A stretch of 41,718 bases of DNA from a virus, in IMG/VR virus record IMGVR_UViG_3300008450_000102, positions 1 through 41,718 of that record; one strand, 5' to 3'. The position numbers and the translations under genes were made by a program. Positions 7,971 to 15,740 of the stretch are shown here, piece after piece; position 1 is the stretch's first letter, and each line of letters starts with the position of its first letter. Below the pieces are notes generated by a model. That model worked only from the letters and a program-made list of their open reading frames with translations, did not search any database and was not told where the DNA came from.

Positions 7971-9959
7971 ATGGCTGATGAGAATGATCCGTTTGCAGGA
8001 ATAAACTTGGTTGATGAGTCAGCTAAACCAGCTGTTAGAACGACTCCTTTAACGATGGAGGAGCGTCTTATTGTGCAGAATCTTTTTGATACTCAGCCAG
8101 AAAGACGCAAGGCCTACATGGAGCAAATTGGCTTTGAGCTTGATCCTAATGATACAAATAAATATAGACCTCTTGGCTCACAGTTAGAGTTTCAAGCTGA
8201 GATTGATCCTGGCACTAGCATTTTGTTTGCTCCTGGCGGACTGAAGGAAAAGTTTTTTGCTATTGCTGAAGAAACTGGGAAAGATGCTGCTGATCTTATT
8301 GGTGATCTTGCATCTAGTGTTATATCTACAGCTGGACAGGCAGCAGGAGCTGCTTTTGGCCGAGGCGCAGGTAGCGCAGCATCTCCTACTGGAATGATTG
8401 TTGGCGGTATTATTGGCGGCATTACTGGAGGCGCTCTAGGCCAGCAAGCAGCAGAAGAAGCTAAGACGTCTATTGGTGATTTGTATCTAGATAAGAACAT
8501 TCCGCCTGACAGAAAGATTCAAGCAGTACAGGCTTTAATTGCAGGAGTTGCTCCTGTCATGATTCAAAAAGGCGCTAAAGTCGCAAAGCAGGGCTTCCAA
8601 GGCCTCTTGTCAACAAGAGCTAATGCTATTGCTAATGCTGCTAAGTCTGCTGGCGGCGGTGTCACAGATGAGCTTTTAGCTAAGGCTTCTAATAATCCTG
8701 AGATGTTCACGAAAGAAGCTGTTGAAGGTGCAACTGAGCGTTTAGGTAAAACGTATAAAGACATCTTTGGAATTGCTGACGATAAAGCTATTACGCCAAA
8801 ATCCACTCGTGCTATTGCTCCTGATTCGCTGTTTGGCAAAGCTGTAGCTCCACTAAACAAAGAAGCTACTGAAGAAGTATCTAAACTTTCTAAAATGCCA
8901 GAAGCTAACTGGAAAGCGTCCGATCTTCTTGGGCCTATTAATAGGCAAATTGAAGCATTGTCAGATGTATTTGAGCCTACTGTAGATCAAAAGGCTGCAT
9001 TGCTGTATCTGAAAGATAAAAAGAAAACTATTGAAAACAAAGCAAGCGAGGTTTTAGCAAGCAAGATTCCTAGTAAATCAGCAGCTAAAATTGCAGAGGA
9101 AGAGGCTCAATTAGCACTAACTCCTGGCGCCACTGCTGCAATGAAGAAAGCTCCAAAGCCTCAGCCTATTAAATTTACTGAAGATCAGTTAATGAATGCT
9201 GAATTTAATTTTAAACAAGGCCGAGAGTTTTTAAAAACTTTGCAAGATGATGCATTTGACCGTGAAGTTGCAGGCTCAGGCTACTTAAGACAATACGCTG
9301 GCGGTCTAAGACAACTAGCTGACCAAAAAGCAGGCGCTCTTGGTTCAAAACTTCCTGAGATCAACGCTAAACGCGCTCAGATCCTAGGGCTCTTTGATCA
9401 AGCTAAATCAACAGTAACGCCTCAAAAGCTCACATCAGCATTTATCGGTGATGACACGATTGCAAAACAGGACACTCAGCTTGTTCTTAAAGCCATGGAA
9501 GATATGGGCATTGCTCCTGGTATTAGTCAGTCAGTTGAATCTGGAGCTATGCAGCGTGTACTTGAAAATGCCTACAAGAATCCTAAAGCTTTTGGATCAG
9601 GCCGTGTTCAAGGCGCTATGATTTCAGAGGGTATATCTGGCGGCGTTAAAGGCGCTCTTGGAGGCGGAGCTGTAGGCTCTGTAGTTGGCGCTCCTGGTAC
9701 TGGAGCTTTAATTGGCGGCGTTACAGGGGCTGTTAGAGGCGTTAAACAAGGCGCTATGATGGCAAGACCTGAAGTAGCTATTCCTGCTCTTGCTGAAAAT
9801 ATAGCTAAACAGAGAGCTTTAGAGGCGGCTATAAACAAGCCTCTTAGCCAGCAGGTATCAGTACCTGTGCAGCAAGCAGGACAGACTCTAATGCGAAATA
9901 CGCTAGCACCTGAAACAGTGCCTGAGGATAATGATCCGTTTAAAGATATTGAGTTTTAA
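7971..9959 (+). CDS. Internal virion / DNA-ejection-type protein 3, 662 aa
   Basis: AAGGAG precedes the ATG. This is the largest of the three ejection-type proteins. Two glycine-zipper membrane-active segments are clear: about residues 130-165 (GGIIGGITGGALGQQAA) and about 560-600 (GGAVGSVVGAPGTGALIGG). Between them are long charged helices. The first residues contain NDPFAGI and the last contain NDPFKDIEF, so a short acidic motif occurs at both ends. Glycine zippers in the largest internal protein fit a membrane-spanning ejection role. No lytic transglycosylase motif was seen. The gene ends the plus-strand late module. Confidence 0.65.
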   Translation: MADENDPFAGINLVDESAKPAVRTTPLTMEERLIVQNLFDTQPERRKAYMEQIGFELDPNDTNKYRPLGSQLEFQAEIDPGTSILFAPGGLKEKFFAIAEETGKDAADLIGDLASSVISTAGQAAGAAFGRGAGSAASPTGMIVGGIIGGITGGALGQQAAEEAKTSIGDLYLDKNIPPDRKIQAVQALIAGVAPVMIQKGAKVAKQGFQGLLSTRANAIANAAKSAGGGVTDELLAKASNNPEMFTKEAVEGATERLGKTYKDIFGIADDKAITPKSTRAIAPDSLFGKAVAPLNKEATEEVSKLSKMPEANWKASDLLGPINRQIEALSDVFEPTVDQKAALLYLKDKKKTIENKASEVLASKIPSKSAAKIAEEEAQLALTPGATAAMKKAPKPQPIKFTEDQLMNAEFNFKQGREFLKTLQDDAFDREVAGSGYLRQYAGGLRQLADQKAGALGSKLPEINAKRAQILGLFDQAKSTVTPQKLTSAFIGDDTIAKQDTQLVLKAMEDMGIAPGISQSVESGAMQRVLENAYKNPKAFGSGRVQGAMISEGISGGVKGALGGGAVGSVVGAPGTGALIGGVTGAVRGVKQGAMMARPEVAIPALAENIAKQRALEAAINKPLSQQVSVPVQQAGQTLMRNTLAPETVPEDNDPFKDIEF

Positions 9960-9966
9960 GAAAGCT

Positions 9967-10076
9967 GCCTGACTTGATCTTGTGGTGACTTAGGAACGTC
10001 CATAAATCTTGGGGGAAGTATGGTTAATGAAACTTATTGATGTTTAGGAACAAATTGAACCAAAATCAAGTCAGGC
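9967..10076. repeat. Long inverted repeat in the intergenic region after the ejection genes
   Basis: A perfect 12-bp inverted repeat (GCCTGACTTGAT at 9967-9978, ATCAAGTCAGGC at 10065-10076) extends inward by three more pairs after one mismatch. It encloses about 78 bases that carry the direct repeat TTAGGAAC (9990-9997 and 10044-10051). The 246-base gap 9960-10205 lies between convergent genes and holds no convincing reading frame. Near its right edge are two small hairpins (GAGCTAA-aga-TTAGCTC at 10187-10203, and ATTAAATAA/TTATTTAAT just beyond). No T-run follows the long stem, so a simple terminator is unlikely. A structured RNA or small mobile element is possible. Confidence 0.55.
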
Positions 10077-10205
10077 TGAAAACTTGTTAGCGAGTCATAA
10101 GCCTAATTGCAAGCCTTAATTTAAAGCTTCCATCATCAAGCATTCTAACTTGCTGAAAATCTATTAGCTTTGCGTTAACTGCTCTAGAGCTAAAGATTAG
10201 CTCGA

Positions 10206-11231
10206 TTAAATAACGCATTTATTTAATACCTCTCGCCACTCGTCAGCAGCTTTAGTTGATAGACGCTCAGTTAATACATACTCTGCTGCACGTTTGCCGA
10301 TTTCTTTTAATTCTGATTGATTGTCGTATGCCCAACAAAGCTGCTCATACCAAGACTTATAGCCGTCTTTGTTGTTTTCAGCATAAAGCATGACGTTTCT
10401 ATCTTTATGACGAATGAAATCAGATCTAGGTGATGCAATAATTGGAATGTGATTAGGAGCCATCTCAAGTAATTTGAGATCTGATTTTGCATTGTTGAAG
10501 TTACAATCAGTCAGGCCTACTAAACACACATCAAACGGATATGTTGCAGACACTGCTGGATAGTCTAAAAATTCACATGGCTCTGGCTCATAGATAATCT
10601 GTGTGCCAAATTCTTTAAGCAAGATTTCAGGGCAGAGAATGTGAAAGTAGGCTTTTGCATCTGGCTTTTCTCTCAGGAATCTTCTGAGATCATCTAAGAA
10701 AGTAAAATACTGATCGCCTCTGTGAGACTGGCCGCCAGTCCAGCCAACAGTAAACGCATTCTTGTAGGGTTTAGCCCGTGGCTTATAGCCTTCATACACA
10801 TCAGCTGATATGGAATTAGAGATGACTGAATGATTTCTATTTAGATGACCAAGTCTATACTTTAGAAACTCAGTTGAATAGACAACATGACTTGATGACT
10901 GAATGATTTGATTGAGTCTATTTGTTCTAAACGACAAGTAATCTGGATGATCTGACGGTAGTTCGTTCACTAGATCATCGACATCAATGATGACAGGTAT
11001 TCTGTAATGAGTTCTAAAGCGCTCGATGACATGAAGATAGGCATCATTCCACGGCTGGCTTAGAACCAGTGCATCTAGATAAAATGCATCTGAATGTCTG
11101 ATATCCTTGACGTCAAACGTCACGAATTCAAATTCATGACGTAGGTGACGCAGAGGCAGATGGAGGCGTTGATAAACAAGGCCATGCGAGCAGTTGAAAC
11201 TAGCAATCCCGATTCGTTTCTTTTTTTCCAT
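10206..11231 (-). CDS. GT-B (GT4-like) glycosyltransferase
   Basis: The 341-aa protein has two Rossmann-like halves. The N-terminal half includes IPVIIDVDDLV and HVVYSTEFLKYRL. The C-terminal half starts near TVGWTGGQSHRGD and contains the donor-site region KSDLKLLEMAPNHIPIIAS, the usual 'KsdlKllEmaa..iPviaS' pattern of GT4-like enzymes. It would transfer a sugar from a nucleotide-sugar donor. I chose the ATG at 11231 over an upstream TTG; no strong ribosome site is seen, and the start lies inside the preceding nuclease gene. The target (host surface glycan, virion protein or DNA) cannot be told. Confidence 0.8.
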   Translation of the reverse strand: MEKKKRIGIASFNCSHGLVYQRLHLPLRHLRHEFEFVTFDVKDIRHSDAFYLDALVLSQPWNDAYLHVIERFRTHYRIPVIIDVDDLVNELPSDHPDYLSFRTNRLNQIIQSSSHVVYSTEFLKYRLGHLNRNHSVISNSISADVYEGYKPRAKPYKNAFTVGWTGGQSHRGDQYFTFLDDLRRFLREKPDAKAYFHILCPEILLKEFGTQIIYEPEPCEFLDYPAVSATYPFDVCLVGLTDCNFNNAKSDLKLLEMAPNHIPIIASPRSDFIRHKDRNVMLYAENNKDGYKSWYEQLCWAYDNQSELKEIGKRAAEYVLTERLSTKAADEWREVLNKCVI

Positions 11232-11574
11232 AAGCAAGCAGTAGCAAATTTATCATGTCATCTAAAGCTAAAAAGCAAAGATCAGGGCTTCTTTTTGTGA
11301 TCTTGATAATTCCCATCGGAATATCTGTGCATTTTAATTTGCCTTCTGCTGCTTGAAGCCAGACGGCATGAGGAGTTGTAGACCAACGTCCAAGATTTTT
11401 ACACTGAATTGCAAACGGAAGATCAGTGAGAATGTCTACAGATGCTTGCTGAGTTTCTTGAACATTGCGACGAGCATTAGGATCAAGGCCAGATTCACGC
11501 AGTCTGATTGCTATGTATCTCTCATATGAGTGGCCTTTTTGGCGTGCAAAGTTTTTTGATTTAGATTTTTTCAT
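11200..11574 (-). CDS. PD-(D/E)XK nuclease, Holliday-junction-resolvase-like
   Basis: This 124-aa protein has the order expected of small archaeal-type resolvases and related phage nucleases: GHSYERYIAIRLRESG with Glu18, then ASVDIL with Asp47, then the strand AIQCKN with Gln57-x-Lys59, then a helix. The QxK form of the motif is common in this group. It lies downstream of the RecE-like and SSB-like genes, which fits processing of recombination intermediates or of branched DNA before packaging. GGGAGGG precedes the ATG and sits in a structured leader. The 3' end overlaps the glycosyltransferase start by 32 bases. Confidence 0.7.
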   Translation of the reverse strand: MKKSKSKNFARQKGHSYERYIAIRLRESGLDPNARRNVQETQQASVDILTDLPFAIQCKNLGRWSTTPHAVWLQAAEGKLKCTDIPMGIIKITKRSPDLCFLALDDMINLLLLAYGKKETNRDC

Positions 11575-11693
11575 GAGTGCCCTCCCAGCAAATAAGACGA
11601 CCTAGTAGCTGCATTCCCCAAATATCTGCTGGGCAAAAATGAATAAAAAACAGCAAATACTTCCCTATACAGCTACTAGGTCTTTTTTGTTAC
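11575..11693 (-). promoter_or_regulatory. Structured leader of the nuclease gene with alternative pairings
   Basis: Read on the minus strand, a 13-base arm (GACCTAGTAGCTG, 11682-11670) pairs perfectly with CAGCTACTAGGTC (11611-11599). Inside it TATTTGCTG (11660-11652) can pair with CAGCAGATA (11633-11625), with one G-U pair. A second TTTGCTGGG next to the ribosome site GGGAGGG (about 11592-11580) can pair instead with CCCAGCA of the same central segment. The two pairings exclude each other, and the second would mask the ribosome site. This looks like an RNA switch between the SSB-like and nuclease genes. The T-run on the plus strand (from 11683) might alternatively act as a plus-strand terminator. 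Confidence 0.5.
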
Positions 11694-12074
11694 TTAAAAC
11701 TGGATTTGATCTTCAGCTGTATCACTATGGTCAGTAGCTGCTACAGTTTCGCTAAATCCAGCAAGCTTATCAGTCTTGTCTACTTCGATCTTGAATTGGC
11801 AGATAGCTTGGCCGCGTTTGTTCTTAGTGTCATCAAGACGTGTGAAACGATAGTAGAAGCCAGGCTTGTTGTTATTCTTGAAAAAGAATTTGAGCGAGCC
11901 ATGAGGAGAGAGAATGAACTGCTCGCCTTTTTTGGTTTGCATGCAAATCTGATCGATTTCAGGATAGAGACCAGAATTTTGTTTTCCAGTTACATATCCT
12001 TCGATGAACTCACCAACTTTGATTTCGTTTGATTTCTTGTAGTTTTTAATTCCAGACACTGTTTCAAAAGCCAT
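11694..12074 (-). CDS. Single-stranded-DNA-binding-like protein
   Basis: The 126-aa beta-rich protein ends in an acidic tail (DHSDTAEDQIQF) with a terminal Phe, the arrangement of phage gp2.5-type and bacterial SSB tails that recruit partner proteins. The body has aromatic and basic strands (GSLKFFFKNNNKPGFYYRFTRLDD) suited to ssDNA binding. I chose the ATG at 12074, which has GAGGTGAGGAG upstream, rather than an in-frame GTG at 12092. It follows the RecE-like exonuclease by four bases, as expected for an exonuclease/ssDNA-binder pair. No RecT/Bet annealase is seen, and this protein might take that role. Confidence 0.65.
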   Translation of the reverse strand: MAFETVSGIKNYKKSNEIKVGEFIEGYVTGKQNSGLYPEIDQICMQTKKGEQFILSPHGSLKFFFKNNNKPGFYYRFTRLDDTKNKRGQAICQFKIEVDKTDKLAGFSETVAATDHSDTAEDQIQF

Positions 12075-12078
12075 AAAT

Positions 12079-12927
12079 TTAGAACTCCTCACCTCGTTTA
12101 ATCATTTCAAGTGGAGAAGACTTGTACCATGTAGGTAGGTCGATCTCCGAAACTTCAGTCGTCAATCCAGGCCAGGTGTTGCTCTGTTTTGCTTTCTGAA
12201 ATTTGTTAAGTAGAACTTTATACTCATGTCTGCCGATGTCAATGAGGTTTGGTGCAGCTTTATAAACACAAGACAAATACGGTGCTTCAGTTTCAACTGT
12301 TGCCCAATAAAATTCTTTAACTTCAACTTCTCCTTGCGATGCGTTAACAAGTCCATCGATGTAATACGCAACTTGTCTTTGATATGCATAATCTGTCACT
12401 GAGTTTGGAAACTTCACTGCATTAGCTGTCGTCTTAACGTCAAGAATAAATGCATCTTTGACATAAGCATCAGTGCGGCCTTTGCACAGAGCTTGAGTAT
12501 CAGGATCAGTCCAAAACATTGATGACTCAACTTTCCAAGACTTCTCTGCTTCTTTAACAAACGGATGAGATAACAGTGAATCTCCTGCAAATCTCACTCT
12601 ATCGTATGTTTCTTGATTGATAAATTTAATGCCTAGCTGCTCTGATTGAAGAGCCTCAGATGCTGCTTGCTCTTTGCCTTTTACTGTCCTTCGATCTGAG
12701 ATGCTTGATACTTTGTATTCTTTGATCCAGTTTTCTGGCTCAAGCACATAAGTATGAATCATGATTCCGATTTCTTGAGACTTAGAAGGCGGTCTTCTAT
12801 TGCCTAAGATATATTCCCACTCATACTTTTTTGGCGCCTGAGCAAACACGTTTAGCTCTGATACCGAAATGTGATCTATTATTGCCCTGTATTCATTATT
12901 TTCTATTTCGTATATTCCTGTTTTCAT
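12079..12927 (-). CDS. RecE-like exodeoxyribonuclease VIII
   Basis: The 282-aa protein carries the nuclease core of the RecE C-terminal/DUF3799 family: a His in GIMIHTYVLEP (His58), RTDAY (Asp153), ILDVKTT (Asp163-x-Lys165) and the Tyr/Gln-rich helix AYQRQVAYYIDG (about 181-192). It would degrade the 5' strand of double-stranded DNA ends to give 3' tails for annealing or recombination. It heads a minus-strand run with the SSB-like protein and the resolvase-like nuclease. No ribosome site is evident before the ATG, and only 40 bases separate it from the divergent glycosyltransferase gene. Confidence 0.85.
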   Translation of the reverse strand: MKTGIYEIENNEYRAIIDHISVSELNVFAQAPKKYEWEYILGNRRPPSKSQEIGIMIHTYVLEPENWIKEYKVSSISDRRTVKGKEQAASEALQSEQLGIKFINQETYDRVRFAGDSLLSHPFVKEAEKSWKVESSMFWTDPDTQALCKGRTDAYVKDAFILDVKTTANAVKFPNSVTDYAYQRQVAYYIDGLVNASQGEVEVKEFYWATVETEAPYLSCVYKAAPNLIDIGRHEYKVLLNKFQKAKQSNTWPGLTTEVSEIDLPTWYKSSPLEMIKRGEEF

Positions 12928-12967
12928 TTTTGTTGGTTTAAAAGCAAAACTTGATTAAGTAAAGCTG

Positions 12968-13792
12968 ATGCGCAAAAGATTACTAATCGCAATTCCTAAC
13001 TACATGAAAGAAGATAAAGATGTCAGAATGCTGCTTCGCTGCATTAGCTCGATAAGACTGCACGAGCCGCTGATGATCTTTCATGTTGTAGTCTTTGACG
13101 ATGCATCTCCATACTTCACTGAAACTGCAATGTACGAAATTCTTTCAACTGGTACGAAGATTATTCGCAGTGATGAAAACGGCGGATATTCAAAAACTGT
13201 AAACAAAGCATTCCACTATGCAAGAGAAAATAAATACGACTTTGTTTTAACTCTAAATTCTGACTGCGAGATTCTAACTTCTTTCTACAGAAGAATCGTG
13301 CAGCTATTTAATTATGATCCAAAGATTGCGGTCATTGGCGGCTTATGTCTTTATCCAAGCGGCAGAATTCAATCAGCTGGAATTCAGCCAGATATTAAAG
13401 GCGTACCTCACCAACCAGGTAGAAACTCACACTATGTTCTAGATAATTCTCATGGAGCAAATCAGTCTAAATACGTCTGGGGAGTTACTGGAGCATTCCA
13501 GTTTATTGATATCAAAGCCTGCTTTAATATCGGCCTATATTCTGAAAACTATAAGATGAGCTATGAAGACGTGGAATTTTGTCAGCGTGTTTGGATGTCA
13601 GGCTATAGATGCTTTTATGACAGCCTAATTGCTACAAATCACTGTGAATCAGTGTCTAGAGGATATCATCTAGGGAAGAATGAGCTTGAGAGCCTTGAGC
13701 AGTGGCACCAAGACTTCTCTGAAGCAAAGCATCGACTGGTAAATGATCTCGTAGCTTCTGCAAATTCTGAAAGCCAAAATCAATCGTCTTAA
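12968..13792 (+). CDS. GT-A (GT2 family) glycosyltransferase
   Basis: The motifs are in the right order: IAIPNY at the start, VVFDDASP (43-48), [14 protein letters not shown] (68-81), TLNSDCEI with the metal-binding NSD (about 97-99), [10 protein letters not shown], then [17 protein letters not shown] and a late NHCES. This is the layout of rhamnosyl/GT2-type enzymes. The gene is a lone plus-strand gene among minus-strand ones, like a moron gene, and has no strong ribosome site. Its last 137 bases overlap the convergent gene 13656-14216. Confidence 0.85.
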   Translation: MRKRLLIAIPNYMKEDKDVRMLLRCISSIRLHEPLMIFHVVVFDDASPYFTETAMYEILSTGTKIIRSDENGGYSKTVNKAFHYARENKYDFVLTLNSDCEILTSFYRRIVQLFNYDPKIAVIGGLCLYPSGRIQSAGIQPDIKGVPHQPGRNSHYVLDNSHGANQSKYVWGVTGAFQFIDIKACFNIGLYSENYKMSYEDVEFCQRVWMSGYRCFYDSLIATNHCESVSRGYHLGKNELESLEQWHQDFSEAKHRLVNDLVASANSESQNQSS

Positions 13793-14216
13793 TGCATTTT
13801 TGCACCATGATAAGGCCAAGTAAAACTTGCTGGCCTTTGTAGGTGATTTCTTTAATTTGATCTATTGGTGTTGTTGCATCTTGAATCAAAGTTACATCTT
13901 CAAGAAGATGAAATACATAAGCTTTGGTGTCTTGGCTCTGGGCTTTGAGCTTTTGGAGTTTGATGAGATCGCAGCCTATGAATTTAGTATTCTTTAAATC
14001 TCGCTGAGTATGATGCTTGAGTTCAACAAGCTTGGGAATTGAATTTGGCTTTAGTAAATCAATAAGCCAGTAATCAAACGTATTAAAGTCTTGATGACAT
14101 CTAACAAGCTTATGCGTCTTTGAATACTTGGCGTTAAACTTCTCTAAAAACAAGCTTTCAGTTAACGATTCTTTAGATATTGGTTTAGTGATTACTTGTG
14201 GTCTGTCGTTAAACAT
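13656..14216 (-). CDS. PD-(D/E)XK nuclease-like protein, 186 aa
   Basis: The central part has FDYWLIDLL (Asp near 48-49) followed by [10 protein letters not shown] (Glu65-x-Lys67), the spacing of a PD-(D/E)XK core. [16 protein letters not shown] comes next, a helix common after the core in phage nucleases of this fold, and then [11 protein letters not shown]. The C-terminal 45 residues are Gln/Ser-rich and are encoded antisense to the end of the glycosyltransferase gene, so they may be an extension. It begins two bases after the lipoprotein gene stop. The nuclease call comes from the motif pattern only. Confidence 0.55.
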   Translation of the reverse strand: MFNDRPQVITKPISKESLTESLFLEKFNAKYSKTHKLVRCHQDFNTFDYWLIDLLKPNSIPKLVELKHHTQRDLKNTKFIGCDLIKLQKLKAQSQDTKAYVFHLLEDVTLIQDATTPIDQIKEITYKGQQVLLGLIMVQKCIKTIDFGFQNLQKLRDHLPVDALLQRSLGATAQGSQAHSSLDDIL

Positions 14217-14218
14217 TT

Positions 14219-14536
14219 TTACTTCTTAGGACGTCCTAGCTTTTTAAGCCAGCTTTCAATGTACTTATTTTCTGCTGCTTTGAATTCGATGATTCTGCGA
14301 GAGCAGTATGAAAAAACTGCTTCATATTCAGTCTCGCCGTTTGAACATCTATCAGGATTTGGAAACTGTTTACAGCTAACAACACGATATATGCCTAGGC
14401 TTTTAAGCTCTGGTACGTTTTGGCAAACAGATGCTGGAAGCTGATCGAATTGCCACAATTGGCCCTCGACTTCTTGACGACTGACGCAAGAAGCTAGCAT
14501 CAAGATGCATGAAATTTTAATGATATTCATTTTCAT
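14219..14536 (-). CDS. Lipoprotein, possible outer-membrane spanin subunit, 105 aa
   Basis: The N-terminus MKMNIIKISCILMLASC is a type II signal with lipobox LASC (Cys17), with Val-Ser after it. The mature part has four further Cys (VCQN, SCKQ, RCSN, YCSR), which suggests disulfides in the periplasm, and a basic C-terminus (KKLGRPKK). It overlaps the gene before it by four bases (ATGA) and is third in a minus-strand set of small membrane-type genes. This is reminiscent of a holin/spanin cassette, although the mature part is longer and more Cys-rich than a typical Rz1. Confidence 0.65.
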   Translation of the reverse strand: MKMNIIKISCILMLASCVSRQEVEGQLWQFDQLPASVCQNVPELKSLGIYRVVSCKQFPNPDRCSNGETEYEAVFSYCSRRIIEFKAAENKYIESWLKKLGRPKK

Positions 14537-14772
14537 GATTGCGGCTTTCTGGGGCGAGTCACCATGTCGTCAGTATTGTCAGGAAGTCCAGGTTTCATGT
14601 GCAGGACTTCTTCAATTAGACGCTGATCCTTCTCAGCTATCATCTTTAGCCATGCTTTACTGAAATCTCTGTCGAATTTTGCATTGGCATATGCCAGCAC
14701 TAAATCTCGAAACATCTGATCAAGTACAGGTACGGCTTTAAATATAGCGATGATAGCTGAGATCCACTGCAT
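14533..14772 (-). CDS. Small protein with hydrophobic N-terminus, 79 aa
   Basis: A hydrophobic or amphipathic helix (MQWISAIIAIFKAVPVLDQMF) is followed by a charged helix (SKAWLKMIAEKDQRLIEEVL) and a Pro-rich tail. It lies between a one-pass membrane protein and a lipoprotein and shares an ATGA overlap with the latter. An inner-membrane spanin or holin-accessory role fits the context, but no family was recognised. Confidence 0.55.
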   Translation of the reverse strand: MQWISAIIAIFKAVPVLDQMFRDLVLAYANAKFDRDFSKAWLKMIAEKDQRLIEEVLHMKPGLPDNTDDMVTRPRKPQS

Positions 14773-14776
14773 AAAA

Positions 14777-14980
14777 TTATGCTTGAGGCTTCTGGCCTAC
14801 TAAGCCTTTGACGAAATCAAGGACTTTCTTGATTCCAACAAGGACAACTTCAATCGTTGATCCAGGCTTAACTAATTCAGTCTTGCCAAGAAAGAACTCA
14901 ACACACATCAAGATGAAAACCATCCAGACGTCTACTTGAGCGGATTGAAAGAATGCGATTACTTTGTTGATAATTTCCAT
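14777..14980 (-). CDS. Small membrane protein, holin candidate, 67 aa
   Basis: There is one clear membrane segment (about residues 17-32, VDVWMVFILMCVEFFLG) and a second weaker amphipathic helix (TIEVVLVGIKKVLDFVKGLVG), ending in a basic tail. AGGGGAG (in TAGGGGAGATATTAAAC) precedes the ATG. Size, hydrophobicity and position at the head of a three-gene set with a lipoprotein support a holin-like call, but other small membrane functions are equally possible. Confidence 0.55.
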   Translation of the reverse strand: MEIINKVIAFFQSAQVDVWMVFILMCVEFFLGKTELVKPGSTIEVVLVGIKKVLDFVKGLVGQKPQA

Positions 14981-15012
14981 GTTTAATATCTCCCCTAGGT
15001 TAGATAATAAGA

Positions 15013-15321
15013 CTAATTGAAACTGTCATCTAAGGCTAGCTCTGGCGCTATTCTTTCTTCCACAGCTGTTTCTCGCCACAAGATACGAATCACACAGCTA
15101 ACTGGAATCACAATTCCCTCGCACTCAGAGTTGTCAGTGATATCTTCACAAAACATAACTTTGACGACATCTCGCATTTTTGCAACAAGACCTGAGTATC
15201 TAAGAATCTTTAAATCAGCATCTCCGAAGAATTCTTCTCGTGTTTGGGTTTCATGAGTGCAAAGATCATAGTATTCAACTGTCCCGTATTTGACTGTTAT
15301 TACATCCATCTCAGTTTTCAT
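15013..15321 (-). CDS. Hypothetical protein, 102 aa
   Basis: I do not recognise a family. The protein is acidic and mixed alpha/beta, with VKYGTVEYYDLCTHETQT early and a hydrophobic strand-rich segment (CEGIVIPVSCVIRILW) late. It starts 14 bases after the stop of the GroES-like gene and so is probably in the same transcript. Confidence 0.5.
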   Translation of the reverse strand: MKTEMDVITVKYGTVEYYDLCTHETQTREEFFGDADLKILRYSGLVAKMRDVVKVMFCEDITDNSECEGIVIPVSCVIRILWRETAVEERIAPELALDDSFN

Positions 15322-15335
15322 GAGACTAGATTATC

Positions 15336-15728
15336 TCAGTCTCTTGGCATTTGTTTTTCTACTGTAGAAATTTCATAGTCGTCATCAATAGCCAGAAGAC
15401 TGTCTTCTAGAATTATCGATACTTGCACATCTCCATCAACGCTCTGCACAAACTCTTTCAGACGACTAAATTCAGGTCTATCTTTCAAGTCATCCCAGAT
15501 GCTTAAATCTGTTGGATCAAGCTGAAAGCTATCATCAATCCAGCCGTGAGAGCCCATCGGATGCTGCTCCTTACAGAGTTGTCCACAGGCTACAACCCAT
15601 ACTTCTTCTGCACGATTGTAGGCTGATCTTCTAGCGTTGCCTTTAAATAATATTGAGCCTTCTAGCCTTCGACGCACAGGCACTGAGAAAACAATGATTC
15701 GGTTCATTAGAGGTTTATAGTTTTTCAT
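15336..15728 (-). CDS. GroES-like co-chaperonin candidate, 130 aa
   Basis: The start NYKPLMNRIIVFSV matches the GroES opening 'i.PL.drViV', followed by a likely mobile-loop segment (RRRLEGSILFKG) and a strand AEEVWVVACGQ that parallels 'rGeVvAVG.G'. The C-terminal part has VDGDVQVSIILED and ends LLAIDDDYEIS, close to the 'evlimsEsDilAi' end of GroES but rearranged. Phages such as T4 (gp31) encode GroES analogues that let GroEL fold the capsid protein. The mobile loop lacks a clean GGI(V/L) tripeptide, so this is a moderate call. It is divergent from the HNH gene, with only 12 bases between. Confidence 0.5.
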   Translation of the reverse strand: MKNYKPLMNRIIVFSVPVRRRLEGSILFKGNARRSAYNRAEEVWVVACGQLCKEQHPMGSHGWIDDSFQLDPTDLSIWDDLKDRPEFSRLKEFVQSVDGDVQVSIILEDSLLAIDDDYEISTVEKQMPRD

Positions 15729-15740
15729 GCGATTCTCAAT

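Noticed and set aside
9967-10076. The long inverted repeat as a simple terminator
   Set aside because: The loop is about 80 bases and no T-run follows on either strand, so intrinsic termination is unlikely.
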